Source: an uncultured Phycicoccus sp. (lineage in GTDB: Bacteria; Actinomycetota; Actinomycetes; Actinomycetales; Dermatophilaceae). Taken from it: DNA of 64,000 nucleotides. Below are positions 35,179 to 43,873 of the stretch, piece by piece. Position 1 is the stretch's first letter. The number at the start of each line of letters is the position of its first letter. The notes beneath the pieces were generated by a model. That model did not search any database and had not been told where the DNA came from. It worked only from the letters and a program-made list of their open reading frames with translations. Position numbers and translations under genes: made by a program. Where the stretch lies: positions 210,362 to 274,361 of the forward strand of contig NZ_CANLZR010000005.1 in the NCBI RefSeq assembly GCF_947495705.1. Reading direction: 5' to 3'.

Positions 35179-36366
35179 GTGGCGCACACCACGGTTCACC
35201 CCCCCTCAGACCCCCGCTCGGAGCCCCCGGCCGGCCCGTCCGCGGCCGGGGTTCTCGACGCCTCCAGGGGGCCGCTCCATCCGCTGGCCGCCCGGACGCT
35301 GGGCGCCGCCGTCGAGGCGGCCTGGGCCGACCCGACCCGGCTGCACGGCCCCGGCCGCCGGGCCCGGGCCCTCCTCGACACCGCCCGCGAGGTGCTCGCG
35401 GAGGCCGTCGGGGTCCGCCCCGACGAGCTCTCGGTGCACGCCAGCCCCGAGGACGCCCTCGCGGTGGGCCTCGACGGGCTCCGGCACGCCCGCCGCCGGG
35501 TGGGCGGTCGGGTCGTCGCGTCCGCCGTGGAGCGCAGCGTCGTCCTCCTGCGCTGCGGTGACGACGAGCCCGTGCCGGTGAGCGCGCAGGGCCGGGTCGA
35601 CCCCGACGCCTACCGGGCCGCGGTGGGCCGGCCCGAGGTGGCGGCGGCCGTCGTGCAGACGGCCAACGGCGAGGTCGGCACCCGCCAGCCGGTCGCCGAG
35701 CTGGCCTCGGCGGCCCGCGACGCGGGGGTGCCGCTGCTCCTGGACGCCACCGCCTCCCTCGGTCGCGACCCGCTGCCCTCCCACGGCGACGTCGTCGTCG
35801 CCGACGCCGCGGCGTTCGGCGGTCCGCCGGTCGGGCTGCTCGGGGTCCGCGCGGGCACCCGGTGGGGGCTGCCGGGCCCGCGCCGGGAGTCCGAGCAGGG
35901 CCGCACGCTCGCCGCCCCGTGGGTCCCGCTCGTCCTCGCCGCGGCCGAGGCCTGGCGCCAGACGTCGGCCGCCGCGTCCGCGGACGCCGCTGCGGCCGGC
36001 GTGCTCGTCGACCGGGTCCGCGCTGCGGCGGCGGGCGTCCCCGACGTCGAGGTCGTCGGCGACCCCCTCGACCGCCTCCCCCACGTCGTGACGTTCAGCG
36101 TGCTGTTCACCGACGGGGAGGTGCTCGTCGACGAGCTCGCGCGGCGCGGGGTGGCCGTGGCCTCCGGCTCCGCGTGCAGCTCGAGCGCCCTGCGCCCGAG
36201 CCACGTGCTCGCGGCCATGGGCGTGCTCACCCACGGCAACGTGCGCGTGTCGCTGCCCCTGGAGTCGGTCTCCCCCGGCCGGGCCGACGACGTCGAGAGG
36301 CTCTGCGCGGTGCTGCCGGACGTGGTCGCCGACGTCCGGCGGCGGCTCGGGACGGCCGGGCTGTGA
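35179..36366 (+). CDS. Cysteine desulfurase-like protein lacking the PLP lysine
   Basis: A 395-residue class V aminotransferase fold related to NifS/IscS. The active-site cysteine is kept, C333 in ASGSACSSSALRPSH, and the aspartate of the PLP pocket is kept as D189 (LLLDATAS). But where the family has Ser-Ala-His-Lys before FGGP, this protein has D209-A-A-A212 (VADAAAFGGPP), so the lysine that forms the Schiff base is absent. The His that stacks on PLP (Arg at about 119 in AVERSVVLL) and the Gln after the Asp (A192) are also replaced. It probably is not a conventional desulfurase; it may be a scaffold or sulfur acceptor. It overlaps a TusA-type gene by four bases. Related genomes, as I recall, carry a fused desulfurase-TusA protein. 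Confidence 0.8.
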   Translation: MAHTTVHPPSDPRSEPPAGPSAAGVLDASRGPLHPLAARTLGAAVEAAWADPTRLHGPGRRARALLDTAREVLAEAVGVRPDELSVHASPEDALAVGLDGLRHARRRVGGRVVASAVERSVVLLRCGDDEPVPVSAQGRVDPDAYRAAVGRPEVAAAVVQTANGEVGTRQPVAELASAARDAGVPLLLDATASLGRDPLPSHGDVVVADAAAFGGPPVGLLGVRAGTRWGLPGPRRESEQGRTLAAPWVPLVLAAAEAWRQTSAAASADAAAAGVLVDRVRAAAAGVPDVEVVGDPLDRLPHVVTFSVLFTDGEVLVDELARRGVAVASGSACSSSALRPSHVLAAMGVLTHGNVRVSLPLESVSPGRADDVERLCAVLPDVVADVRRRLGTAGL

Positions 36367-36620
36367 GCGGGCCTGCCGTCGTGGACGCCCGCGGGACGCG
36401 GTGCCCCGTGCCGGTCATCCGGGTGGCACGGGCCAGTCGCGACCTCCCGGCCGGGACCACGCTCGTCCTCCTCGCCGACGACGAGGCGGCCCGCTCCGAC
36501 GTCCCTGCGTGGGCCCGGATGCGGGGGCACGCCGTGACGCTGGAGCCCGAGGGCTCCTGGACCCGCTACTCGGTGCTGCTCGGGGGCGGCGCGGGCACGA
36601 CGCCTGCCAGGTCCACCTGA
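36363..36620 (+). CDS. TusA-family sulfur carrier protein
   Basis: An 85-residue TusA/SirA fold with the signature VDARGTRCPVPVIRVARA, the sulfur-accepting cysteine being C14 and followed by P-V-P. The rest (AGTTLVLLADDEAARSDVPAW and HAVTLEPEGSWTRYSVLL) matches the usual beta-alpha pattern. GTG overlaps the preceding stop (GTGA), so the two are translationally coupled. It would relay persulfide sulfur, but the neighbouring desulfurase looks inactive. Its end overlaps the aat gene by 55 bases. Confidence 0.85.
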   Translation: MSGPAVVDARGTRCPVPVIRVARASRDLPAGTTLVLLADDEAARSDVPAWARMRGHAVTLEPEGSWTRYSVLLGGGAGTTPARST

Positions 36621-37279
36621 GGCGCCTCGAGCGCCGCCGCGAGCCGCTCGAGGTACATCGCCCTGGGCCACTCCTGCGCGCCCAGCCGGCGCAGGTGGCC
36701 GGTGGCCCACTGCACGTCGATGATGCGCCGCGGGTCGCCGTCGGCGTGGAAGCGGCGCACGAGCCCGACGAGGGCGACCTTCGAGGCGTCCCGCACCGTG
36801 TGGAACATCGACTCCCCGGCGAACAGCCCGCCGATCGACACCCCGTAGAGCCCGCCGACGAGGTCCCCCTCCTGCCGGACCTCCACGCTGTGCGCCCACC
36901 CCAGCTCGTGCAGGCGCAGGTAGGCGGCCTCGACCGCCGGGGTGATCCAGCGGCCTTCCCGGCTGGGGTCGGCGCAGGCCGCCACGACGTCGGGGAAGGC
37001 GGTGTCGACGGTCACCTCGAAGCGAGCGAGCACCTTGCGCAGCGAGGGGCGGACCTTCAGCGCCCCGGCGGGGATGACCCCGCGGGGGTCCGGGGACCAC
37101 CAGCCGATCGTCCCGTGGCCGTCGGGGCCGAGACCCATCGGGAACAGCCCGAGCCGGTAGGCCTCGAGCAGGGTGCCGGGCTCGAGGTCGGCACCGGCCG
37201 CGACGAGGTCGTCGCCCTCCATGGCGCGCGCGGCATCGAGCTGCCACGGCGTCGGCGGTGGCGGGACGGGCGGGAACAC
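36566..37279 (-). CDS. aat: Leucyl/phenylalanyl-tRNA-protein transferase
   Basis: Attaches Leu or Phe from tRNA to N-terminal Arg/Lys of proteins, feeding the N-end rule pathway with ClpS/ClpAP. The 237-residue length is typical. Characteristic segments: LLEAYRLGLFPM, WWSPDPRGVIP, EGRWITPAVEAAYLRLHELG, SVEVRQEGDLVGGLYG and GESMFHTVRDASKVAL. GTG at 37279 is 13 bases after the adenosine kinase stop, on the same strand. The C-terminal codons overlap the TusA gene on the other strand. Confidence 0.95.
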   Translation of the reverse strand: MFPPVPPPPTPWQLDAARAMEGDDLVAAGADLEPGTLLEAYRLGLFPMGLGPDGHGTIGWWSPDPRGVIPAGALKVRPSLRKVLARFEVTVDTAFPDVVAACADPSREGRWITPAVEAAYLRLHELGWAHSVEVRQEGDLVGGLYGVSIGGLFAGESMFHTVRDASKVALVGLVRRFHADGDPRRIIDVQWATGHLRRLGAQEWPRAMYLERLAAALEAPQVDLAGVVPAPPPSSTE

Positions 37280-37292
37280 GGCTCCGGACGGC

Positions 37293-38276
37293 TCAGTCTC
37301 GGGTGCACCGCACGAGCGGGGCGACCTCGGCTGCAGCCACGTCGCCGTACGCGGCGGTGAACCGGTCGAGGAACCCCTGCCGGCCGACGAGGTACTCCTG
37401 GGTCCCGACCGTCTCGAGGACGTAGGCGGCCAGCACCGACCCGATCTGGGCGCACCGCTCGTGGTCCAGGCCGCCGCTGAGGCCGACGAGGAACCCGGCC
37501 CGGAAGGCGTCCCCGACCCCTGTGGGGTCGACCCGCTCGACCTCGCCCGCGACGGGGACGTGGATCGTCTCGGCGCCCTTGGTGCGGATCTCGGCGCCGT
37601 CCTTGCCGAGGGTGATGACCCGGGTCGTCACCCGGTCGTCGATCTCCTCCTGGCTCCAGCCGGTCTTGGACGAGGTGAGGTGGGACTCGTACTCGTTGGT
37701 GATGAGGTAGTCGGCGCCGTCGACGAGCTTGCGGATGAACGGGCCGTCCGCGAACGCGAGCTGCTGCGAGGGGTCCGCGACGAAGGGGATGCCGCGGGAG
37801 CGGCACTCCTCGGTGTGGCGCAGCATCGCCTCGGGGTCGTCGGCGCCGATGAGGACGAGGTCCAGGCCCCAGCGCTCGTGGATCGGGCCGAGCTCGATCA
37901 TCCGGGCCTCGCTCATCGCGCCCGCGTAGAACGTGGCGATCTGGGCCATGTCGTCGTCGGTCGTGCAGACGAACCGGGCGGTGTGCCGGGTGTCCGAGAT
38001 GTGCACGTGGTCGGTGACGACGCCGTGCCGGCTCAGCCAGCTGCGGTAGTCGGCGAAGTCCTCCCCCGCCGCCCCGACGAGGAGCGGGCGGGTGCCGAGG
38101 ACGGCCATCCCGAAGCAGATGTTGCCCGCGATCCCACCCCGGCGGATCTCGAGGGCGTCGGCGAGGAAGCTGACCGAGATCTTGTCGAGCTGCTCGACGA
38201 CGAGGGAGTCGGCGAACCTCCCCTTGAAGGTCATGAGGTGGTCGGTGGCGATGGACCCGGTGACGGCGATCTGCAC
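37293..38276 (-). CDS. adoK: Adenosine kinase (PfkB family)
   Basis: Ribokinase-family sugar/nucleoside kinase, 327 residues. It begins MQIAVTGSIATDHLM, closely like M. tuberculosis AdoK (Rv2202c) as I recall it, with RRGGIAGNICFGMAVLG, the GAAGEDFADY substrate loop, and DPTGVGDAFRAGF with catalytic D256. It would phosphorylate adenosine in purine salvage; other PfkB substrates cannot be excluded. The GTG at 38276 follows a TAGGTT box by seven bases and fits the mycobacterial start; a TTG three codons upstream exists. Position next to a HesB gene is as in mycobacteria. Confidence 0.92.
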   Translation of the reverse strand: MQIAVTGSIATDHLMTFKGRFADSLVVEQLDKISVSFLADALEIRRGGIAGNICFGMAVLGTRPLLVGAAGEDFADYRSWLSRHGVVTDHVHISDTRHTARFVCTTDDDMAQIATFYAGAMSEARMIELGPIHERWGLDLVLIGADDPEAMLRHTEECRSRGIPFVADPSQQLAFADGPFIRKLVDGADYLITNEYESHLTSSKTGWSQEEIDDRVTTRVITLGKDGAEIRTKGAETIHVPVAGEVERVDPTGVGDAFRAGFLVGLSGGLDHERCAQIGSVLAAYVLETVGTQEYLVGRQGFLDRFTAAYGDVAAAEVAPLVRCTRD

Positions 38277-38283
38277 GACACGC

Positions 38284-38289
38284 AACCTA
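38284..38289 (-). promoter_or_regulatory. -10 box TAGGTT, leaderless adoK promoter
   Basis: TAGGTT on the minus strand ends seven bases before the GTG at 38276. Confidence 0.5.
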
Positions 38290-38310
38290 CCCGCCCCCGG
38301 GGACGCGAAC

Positions 38311-38343
38311 GGGCCCGGACCACCGAGGGGGTGGTCCGGGCCC
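38311..38343 (-). terminator. Strong hairpin terminator after the IscA-type gene
   Basis: A perfect 14-base stem (38311-38324 with 38330-38343) and a five-base loop lie 11 bases past the IscA-type stop. No U-tract follows, as is common for actinobacterial terminators. It also isolates the adoK promoter at 38284-38289. Confidence 0.8.
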
Positions 38344-38354
38344 GGAACGGGTGC

Positions 38355-38723
38355 TCAGCTGAAGCTGTCGCCGCAGGCGCAGGAGCTGCCGGCGTTGGGG
38401 TTGTCGATCGTGAACCCCTGCTTCTCGATGGTGTCGGAGAAGTCGATGGAGGCGCCCTGGAGGTAGGGGGCGCTCATCCGGTCGACGACGACCTCGACCC
38501 CGCCGAAGTCGCGCACGAGGTCACCGTCGAGGGTGCGCTCGTCGAAGTAGAGCTGGTAGATGAGCCCGGAGCAGCCGCCGGGCTGGACGCCGACGCGCAG
38601 CCGGAGGTCGTCACGACCCTCCTGCGCGAGCAGGGACGCGACCTTCGAGGCGGCCAGGTCGGTGAGCTCGACGCCGTGCGTCGCCGTCTCGGTGGCCTCG
38701 GTGGTCTGGAGCTGGTCGCTCAT
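38355..38723 (-). CDS. HesB/IscA-type iron-sulfur assembly protein
   Basis: A-type carrier of 122 residues that would deliver iron-sulfur clusters to client proteins. The three conserved cysteines are C51 (GGCSG) and C115 and C117 (SSCACG); RLRVGVQPGGCSGLIYQL and VVVDRMSAPYLQGASIDF are typical. ATG at 38723 with GGAG seven bases upstream. TACAGT at 38816-38821 may be its -10 box, leaving a leader of about 85 bases. Clients nearby could include LipA, NadA, QcrA, all cluster proteins in this window. Confidence 0.93.
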   Translation of the reverse strand: MSDQLQTTEATETATHGVELTDLAASKVASLLAQEGRDDLRLRVGVQPGGCSGLIYQLYFDERTLDGDLVRDFGGVEVVVDRMSAPYLQGASIDFSDTIEKQGFTIDNPNAGSSCACGDSFS

Positions 38724-38815
38724 CGGAGGACTCCTCAGTGCTTTCTGGAGAATGGCCGGAGGGCCTGTCGGTGCGTGCAACCGCACGCCGGCCCCCGGTG
38801 TTCCCGGACGCCTCC

Positions 38816-38821
38816 ACTGTA
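38816..38821 (-). promoter_or_regulatory. -10 box TACAGT for the IscA-type gene
   Basis: TACAGT on the minus strand would give an 85-base leader with a small hairpin (GTGCG/CGCAC near 38771-38786). Confidence 0.35.
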
Positions 38822-38873
38822 CGTCCCGGCCCCCCTCGATCGTGCATCGACCGCACGATGGACGCCCGCGCCG

Positions 38874-40040
38874 TCAGCGCCCCGGGGACCAGGTCCGCGC
38901 CACCCGGGCCGTGCGGGCCTCGAGGGTGGCGACGGGGTCGGCGATCATCGCCTCGAGCTCGCGGGGGTGGTCGGCGACCGCGTAGCAGCCCGCCAGGCCC
39001 ATCGACATCGTCTCGCGCCGGCCCACGAGGCACTCCCCCGCGACGCACACGACGGGGCGCGCGGTCTCCATCGTCGCCTCCGCCACCCCGGACACGACGG
39101 ACCCGCGCATCGCCGCCCAGTCGAGCCGCCCGGTGGCGGTGACGACGAGGTCGCTCCCCGCCACGGCCACCCCGAAGCCGGTCACCCGGAGCAGCTCGGC
39201 GACGGCCCCGACGGGGCGCGCCCCGAGCGCGAGCAGCGCGTAGCCCAGGCCACCGGACGCGCCCGCCCCCGGTTCCCGGTCGAGGCGGCGGGGCTTGCCG
39301 GTGAGCAGGTCCAGGGGTGCGCTGGGCAGCGACCGCGCGAGGATGTCGGTGAAGTGCCCGAGGGCGAACTCCAGGGACTGCGCCTGCTCCGGGGTCGCCC
39401 CCTTGCGCGGCGCGTCGACGGCGCTGGTGCCCGAGAGCCCGAGCAGCGGGGTCTCGTCGTCGGTCGCGAGGACCAGCTCGACCCCGGCGAACCGGTCCAG
39501 GACCGCCGGCAGCCCGATGAGGCAGTCGCCCCGCGCCTCGCCGAGCGCCCGGCCGCCGCGGGCGAGGGCGGTGGCGGGCCCGGCCCCGAGGGCGGCGAGC
39601 ATCCCGGCGCCGGCGTCGTTGGTGGACCCGTCGCCGACGCCGACGACGATGCGGGTGGCGCCCTCGGCCAGCGCGGCGTCGAGCAGCTGGCCGACCCCCC
39701 AGGTGCTCGTCAGCGAGGGGTCGCGCTCGTCCGCGTCGAGCAGGTGGAGCCCGGTGGCCTGGGAGGACTCGATCCAGGCGGTGCGGTGGCGCTCGTCCTC
39801 GACGAGCAGCAGGGCCGCCGGCACCTCGCGACCGAGCGGGTCGCTGACGGTCGTCGCGACGGTCGTGCCGCCGAGGGCGTGCTGCAGGACGTCGAGGAAG
39901 CCCGGCCCGCCGTTGGAGAGCGGCAGGACCCGCACCGCGTCGTGCGGGGCGCCCGCGGCCCAGCCGGCGGCCATCGCGGTCGCGACCTGGGTGGCGCCGA
40001 GGGTGGACCCGAAGGCGTCCGGGGCGATCAGCACACGCAC
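38874..40040 (-). CDS. Glycerate kinase
   Basis: Glycerate kinase of the type I family, 388 residues: MRVLIAPDAFGSTLGATQVATAMAAG-type N-terminus, PLSNGGPGFLDVLQHALGG, GVGDGSTNDAGAGMLAALGA, GASGGLGYALLALGA and TATGRLDWAAMRGS motifs. It would phosphorylate D-glycerate in glycolate/serine-related metabolism. Start GTG at 40040 follows TACGCT by six bases. Mycobacterial Rv2205c is the positional counterpart. Confidence 0.9.
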   Translation of the reverse strand: MRVLIAPDAFGSTLGATQVATAMAAGWAAGAPHDAVRVLPLSNGGPGFLDVLQHALGGTTVATTVSDPLGREVPAALLLVEDERHRTAWIESSQATGLHLLDADERDPSLTSTWGVGQLLDAALAEGATRIVVGVGDGSTNDAGAGMLAALGAGPATALARGGRALGEARGDCLIGLPAVLDRFAGVELVLATDDETPLLGLSGTSAVDAPRKGATPEQAQSLEFALGHFTDILARSLPSAPLDLLTGKPRRLDREPGAGASGGLGYALLALGARPVGAVAELLRVTGFGVAVAGSDLVVTATGRLDWAAMRGSVVSGVAEATMETARPVVCVAGECLVGRRETMSMGLAGCYAVADHPRELEAMIADPVATLEARTARVARTWSPGR

Positions 40041-40046
40041 CCGGCG

Positions 40047-40052
40047 AGCGTA
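40047..40052 (-). promoter_or_regulatory. -10 box TACGCT, leaderless glycerate kinase promoter
   Basis: TACGCT on the minus strand ends six bases before the GTG at 40040. Confidence 0.5.
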
Positions 40053-40057
40053 TCGGT

Positions 40058-40074
40058 GCAGCGGCCCCCGCTGC
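40058..40074. repeat. Hairpin between divergent glycerate kinase and nadA promoters
   Basis: GCAGCGG at 40058-40064 pairs with CCGCTGC at 40068-40074 over a three-base loop. It lies between two -10 boxes and could be an operator or a structural spacer. Confidence 0.35.
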
Positions 40075-40099
40075 CGACCCGGGCCCCGGGAGGAGCGCC

Positions 40100-40105
40100 T
40101 AGGAT
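40100..40105 (+). promoter_or_regulatory. -10 box TAGGAT, leaderless nadA promoter
   Basis: TAGGAT ends six bases before the GTG at 40112. Confidence 0.5.
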
Positions 40106-40111
40106 CGAAGG

Positions 40112-41308
40112 GTGACGACGACGACCGGCACGCCCCAGCACGCTCCGCTCCCCCTGCTCGTCCTCGGCCAGGGCCGGGACCTGGCCTCCGAGCGCGGCGT
40201 CGAGTGTCCGGGCGACCTGCCCGCACCGTCGGACCCCGGCCTCGTCGAACGGGCCCGTGCCGCCAAGGCCGCCCTCGGCGACCGGCTCTTCGTCCTCGGC
40301 CACCACTACCAGCGCGACGAGGTCATCGAGTTCGCCGACGTCACGGGCGACTCCTTCAAGCTCGCCAAGGAGGCCGCGGCCCGGCCCGACGCCGAGTACG
40401 TCGTGTTCTGTGGCGTGCACTTCATGGCCGAGTCGGCCGACATCCTCACCGCCGACACCCAGACCGTCGTCCTGCCCGACCTCGCCGCCGGCTGCTCGAT
40501 GGCCGACATGGCCGCCATCGACCAGGTGCAGGAGTGCTGGGACGAGCTCGCCGCGGCCGGGGTCGCCGACGTCACCATCCCCGTCACGTACATGAACTCC
40601 TCGGCGGCCATCAAGGCGTTCACCGGCCGGCACGGCGGGACCATCTGCACCTCCTCGAACGCCGCGACGGCGCTCACCTGGGCGCTCGGCGAGGCCGGCG
40701 AGGGCGGCAAGGTCCTCTTCCTGCCCGACCAGCACCTCGGCCGCAACACCTACGCGCGCGACCTCGGCGGCCCGCTCGAGGACTGCGTCGTGTGGGACCC
40801 GCACCGCCCCATGGGCGGGCTGACGGTGGAGCAGCTGCGGGCCGCGACGATGATCCTGTGGCGGGGCCACTGCTCCGTGCACGGCCGGTTCTCGGTGGAG
40901 GCCGTCGAGGCGGCCCGGCGCGAGATCCCGGACGTCAAGGTCATCGTGCACCCGGAGTGCCGGCACGAGGTCGTCGAGCTCGCCGACGAGGTCGGCTCGA
41001 CCGAGAAGATCATCAAGACCATCGCGGCGGCACCGCCCGGCACGTCGTGGGCCGTCGGCACCGAGCTCAACCTCGTGAAGCGGCTCGCGGCCCAGTTCCC
41101 CGAGCAGCGCATCGTCTTCCTCGAGAAGAACGTCTGCTACTGCTCGACGATGAACCGCATCGACCTGCCGCACCTCGTGTGGGCGCTGGAGTCGCTGGCC
41201 GTGGGGCGCGTCGTGAACCCGATCCGGGTCGACCCCGACACCGCCCACCACGCCAGGGTCGCGCTCGAGCGGATGCTCTCGCTGCCCGGCGAGACCGCCA
41301 AGGACTGA
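40112..41308 (+). CDS. nadA: Quinolinate synthase
   Basis: Condenses iminoaspartate with dihydroxyacetone phosphate in NAD synthesis, using a 4Fe-4S cluster. The 398-residue protein has HHYQRDEVIEFADVTGDS near 64-81, and the conserved cysteines C128 (AAGCSMAD), C254 (RGHCSVHG) and C342 or C344 (NVCYCSTMN), plus WDPHRPMGG. The N-terminal 40 residues are an extension. It lies alone here without nadB or nadC, so the NAD pathway is split in this genome. Start set by a TAGGAT box. Confidence 0.95.
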   Translation: MTTTTGTPQHAPLPLLVLGQGRDLASERGVECPGDLPAPSDPGLVERARAAKAALGDRLFVLGHHYQRDEVIEFADVTGDSFKLAKEAAARPDAEYVVFCGVHFMAESADILTADTQTVVLPDLAAGCSMADMAAIDQVQECWDELAAAGVADVTIPVTYMNSSAAIKAFTGRHGGTICTSSNAATALTWALGEAGEGGKVLFLPDQHLGRNTYARDLGGPLEDCVVWDPHRPMGGLTVEQLRAATMILWRGHCSVHGRFSVEAVEAARREIPDVKVIVHPECRHEVVELADEVGSTEKIIKTIAAAPPGTSWAVGTELNLVKRLAAQFPEQRIVFLEKNVCYCSTMNRIDLPHLVWALESLAVGRVVNPIRVDPDTAHHARVALERMLSLPGETAKD

Positions 41309-41327
41309 CCCGCCGCTCCTGTCGTCG

Positions 41328-42860
41328 TCAGGGGCCGCCGGCCAGGTGGCCCGCGAGCCGCTCGTGGCGGTCGAGGCTGTGCCCGTCGAGCCCGATGACC
41401 TCGACGCGCTTGCCCTTGCGGGCGTAGCGCGTCGTCACCGCGTCCAGCGCGGCGACGCTCGAGGCGTCCCAGACCCGGGCGCCACTCAGGTCGACGATGA
41501 CCCGCTCGGGGTCCCCGACGTAGTCGAACTGGGTCACGAGGTCGTTGCTCGAGGCGAAGAACAGCTCGCCGAGCACCGCGTAGACCTTGGTGTCGGGCTC
41601 GACCGTGGGGACCTCGACGACCCGGGTGAGGTGCGCGACCCGGCGGGCGAAGGCGACCATCGCCGCGAGGACGCCGACGACGACCCCGATGGCGAGGTTG
41701 TGCGTGACGACGACGACGGCGACCGTCGTCACCATGACGACCGTCTCGCTGCGCGGCATCCGGCGCAGCGTCGACGGCTGGATGCTGTGCCAGTCGAAGG
41801 TGGCGACCGACACCATGATCATGACGGCGACGAGCGCGGCCATCGGGATGAGGCCGACGATGTCGCCGAGCACGACGACGAGGATGAGCAGGAAGACGCC
41901 GGCGAGGAAGGTCGAGATCCGCGTCCGCGCCCCGGAGGCCTTGACGTTGATCATCGTCTGGCCGATCATCGCGCAGCCGCCCATGCCACCGAAGAACCCG
42001 GTGATGACGTTGGCGACACCCTGACCCCACGACTCGCGGGTCTTGGCGGAGTGGGTGTCGGTGATGTCGTCGACGAGCTTGGCCGTCATCAGCGACTCCA
42101 TGAGACCGACGAGGGCCATCCCGACCGCGTACGGGCCGATGATCCGCAGGGTCTCGACGGTGAAGGGGACGTCCGGCAGGACGAACCCGGGGAGGCTGTC
42201 GGGCAGCGCGCCCTCGTCACCCACGGTCGGCACGGCCACGGCGGCGCCCACGGTGAACAGGGTGAGGGCGACGATCGCGACGAGCGGCGCCGGCACGACC
42301 GTCGTGAGCTTCGGCAGCAGGACCATGACGGCCAGCGCCACCGCGACGAGGAGGTAGACCGTCCACGGCACGCCGGTGAGGTGCGGCACCTGCGCGAGGA
42401 AGATGAGGATGGCGAGCGCGTTGACGAAGCCGACCATCACCGAGCGCGGGAGGAAGCGCATGAGCCGGGCGACGCCGAGCAGAGCCAGCACGACCTGGAT
42501 GATCCCGCCGAGGATGACCGTTGCGAGGAGGTAGTCCAGGCCGTACTCGCGCACGACGGGGGCGATGACGAGGGCGATGGCGCCGGTCGCGGCGGAGATC
42601 ATCGCCGGGCGTCCGCCGAGGAAGGCGATGGAGACGGCCATCGTGAACGACGCGAAGAGCCCGACCCGCGGGTCGACGCCGGCGATGATCGAGAACGAGA
42701 TCGCCTCGGGGATCAGGGCGAGCGCGACGACGAGGCCGGCGAGCACCTCGGTGCGCAGGCGTCGGGGCGAACGGAGGGCGGCACGGACCGAGGTGACCTG
42801 CTCCTCGTGGGGGAAGCGGTGCAGCTCGGTGGTGGCGGCGGCGGGGGCGGGACGGGACAA
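41328..42860 (-). CDS. SulP-family anion transporter
   Basis: Sulfate permease-type transporter, 510 residues, with about ten to eleven membrane helices and a C-terminal STAS domain (about 400-510; [37 protein letters not shown]). The family motif region [20 protein letters not shown] is near residue 40. Transports sulfate, bicarbonate or dicarboxylates. The start is probably the TTG at 42860 with GGAG seven bases upstream; the frame stays open to 42977 but that part is not SulP-like. Tail to tail with nadA. Confidence 0.88.
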   Translation of the reverse strand: MSRPAPAAATTELHRFPHEEQVTSVRAALRSPRRLRTEVLAGLVVALALIPEAISFSIIAGVDPRVGLFASFTMAVSIAFLGGRPAMISAATGAIALVIAPVVREYGLDYLLATVILGGIIQVVLALLGVARLMRFLPRSVMVGFVNALAILIFLAQVPHLTGVPWTVYLLVAVALAVMVLLPKLTTVVPAPLVAIVALTLFTVGAAVAVPTVGDEGALPDSLPGFVLPDVPFTVETLRIIGPYAVGMALVGLMESLMTAKLVDDITDTHSAKTRESWGQGVANVITGFFGGMGGCAMIGQTMINVKASGARTRISTFLAGVFLLILVVVLGDIVGLIPMAALVAVMIMVSVATFDWHSIQPSTLRRMPRSETVVMVTTVAVVVVTHNLAIGVVVGVLAAMVAFARRVAHLTRVVEVPTVEPDTKVYAVLGELFFASSNDLVTQFDYVGDPERVIVDLSGARVWDASSVAALDAVTTRYARKGKRVEVIGLDGHSLDRHERLAGHLAGGP

Positions 42861-43068
42861 GGGGGAGCTCCGGAGTCGGCGGTGGCCCCGGACGGTGCGG
42901 GGCGGCCCCGCACGGCGTCGGGCAGGGATGAGGACTGGGGTGGCCGCCGGCGACGGCGGATCATGGGTGCGCCTCAAGCAGGAAATGCGAGCGCGGGCTC
43001 CAGGGTAGCGGGCCGGGCCTGCCCCCGCGGAATCGTCCAGGGGGCGCCCGGCGGACCGCGGACGCCCC

Positions 43069-43611
43069 TCACCGCTCCGGGGGGGTCCCCAGGTCGCGGA
43101 CGAGGTAGAGCCAGGGGAAGGCGCGGACGGCGACGATCCAGCCGTCCGTCTCGTAGGACCCGGCCGGCTGACGCCACACGACGCGACGATGCTCCCATTG
43201 GGTCGCCGTGCGCATCATCCGGTGCTTGAGCATCCCCGCGCCGACGGTCCGCCATCCGCGCCGGCCGGCGAGCTCGAGCTCGGGCATCTCGTCGATCGCC
43301 GTCACCGGACCGAGCCAGCGGTACTCCGGCCCCTCGTCGGGGTCGTCGTCGCCGCCGAACCGTTGCTGGACCGCCTGCCGGCTGAGCCCGAGCACCCCGC
43401 CGATGGCGGCCCAGCTGTGCCCGCTCCCGCGCGCCGCCGAGACCGCCTGCCGGAGCAGGTCACGACCCACCCGCTCGGCCGCGGCGGCCCGCTCGACGAT
43501 GGCGAGGTGCTGCTCGGACCGGTCCGGGTCGAGCGGCTCGAGCCCGTCGCCACCGCGCAGGACGACCCGTCCCAGCGCGTCGGCGAGCGGGTCGACGGGC
43601 GGCTGGGTCAC
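43069..43611 (-). CDS. HTH DNA-binding protein, probable local regulator
   Basis: A 180-residue protein. Helical segment at 33-62, then a helix-turn-helix at about 64-86 (HSWAAIGGVLGLSRQAVQQRF), like sigma-factor region 4/transposase-type HTHs, and a C-terminal domain rich in Trp, Arg and Tyr (YRWLGPV, RGWRTVGAG, GSYETDGWIVAV). GTG at 43611 overlaps the upstream stop by four bases (GTGA). The promoter of this two-gene operon carries two GTCAA-N7-TTGAC palindromes, which makes autoregulation an attractive guess. Confidence 0.78.
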   Translation of the reverse strand: MTQPPVDPLADALGRVVLRGGDGLEPLDPDRSEQHLAIVERAAAAERVGRDLLRQAVSAARGSGHSWAAIGGVLGLSRQAVQQRFGGDDDPDEGPEYRWLGPVTAIDEMPELELAGRRGWRTVGAGMLKHRMMRTATQWEHRRVVWRQPAGSYETDGWIVAVRAFPWLYLVRDLGTPPER

Positions 43612-43838
43612 CCGCGGTTCTCGTCCCGGGTGGGCAGCCACAGCTTCTCCTCCCGGCCCCGCGCCCCCCGCCAGGCGGACTCGAGCAGGTAGGCCGCGGC
43701 GACCATCAGCGCGATGGTCGCCCCCTGGAACAATCCGCGGACGAAGCCGCCGGAGGGGACGGTGCTGAGGACCGAGGTCAGCAGGCCGAGGAGCACGAGG
43801 ACGATCCCGGTCCGCTGCTCCGTACGCATCGATGCCAT
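43608..43838 (-). CDS. Small two-helix membrane protein
   Basis: A 76-residue protein with two hydrophobic helices at about 11-27 and 32-50 and a charged C-terminal tail (RGREEKLWLPTRDENRG). Leaderless ATG at 43838. It overlaps the HTH gene by four bases, so the two are an operon. No homology recognised; it could be an anchor or sensor for the HTH protein. Confidence 0.75.
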   Translation of the reverse strand: MASMRTEQRTGIVLVLLGLLTSVLSTVPSGGFVRGLFQGATIALMVAAAYLLESAWRGARGREEKLWLPTRDENRG

Positions 43839-43840
43839 GC

Positions 43841-43857
43841 GTCAAGAGTATCTTGAC
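43841..43857. promoter_or_regulatory. Operator 1: GTCAA-N7-TTGAC over the -10 box
   Basis: A 17-base palindrome, GTCAAGAGTATCTTGAC, with perfect seven-base arms. It covers the -10 box (43845-43850) of the membrane/HTH operon. Confidence 0.6.
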
Positions 43858-43873
43858 GCGCGGCCTCCGTCAA
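43845..43873 (-). promoter_or_regulatory. Promoter TTGACG-N17-TACTCT of the membrane/HTH operon
   Basis: On the minus strand the -35 TTGACG is at 43868-43873 and the -10 TACTCT at 43845-43850, 17 bases apart, the ideal spacing. The -10 box ends six bases before the ATG at 43838, so the mRNA is leaderless. Confidence 0.65.

Noticed and set aside
37170..40115. Plus-strand open frame of about 980 codons across aat, adoK, the IscA-type and glycerate kinase genes
   Set aside because: It covers several unrelated, well-supported minus-strand genes and their terminator hairpin, so it is a GC-driven shadow.
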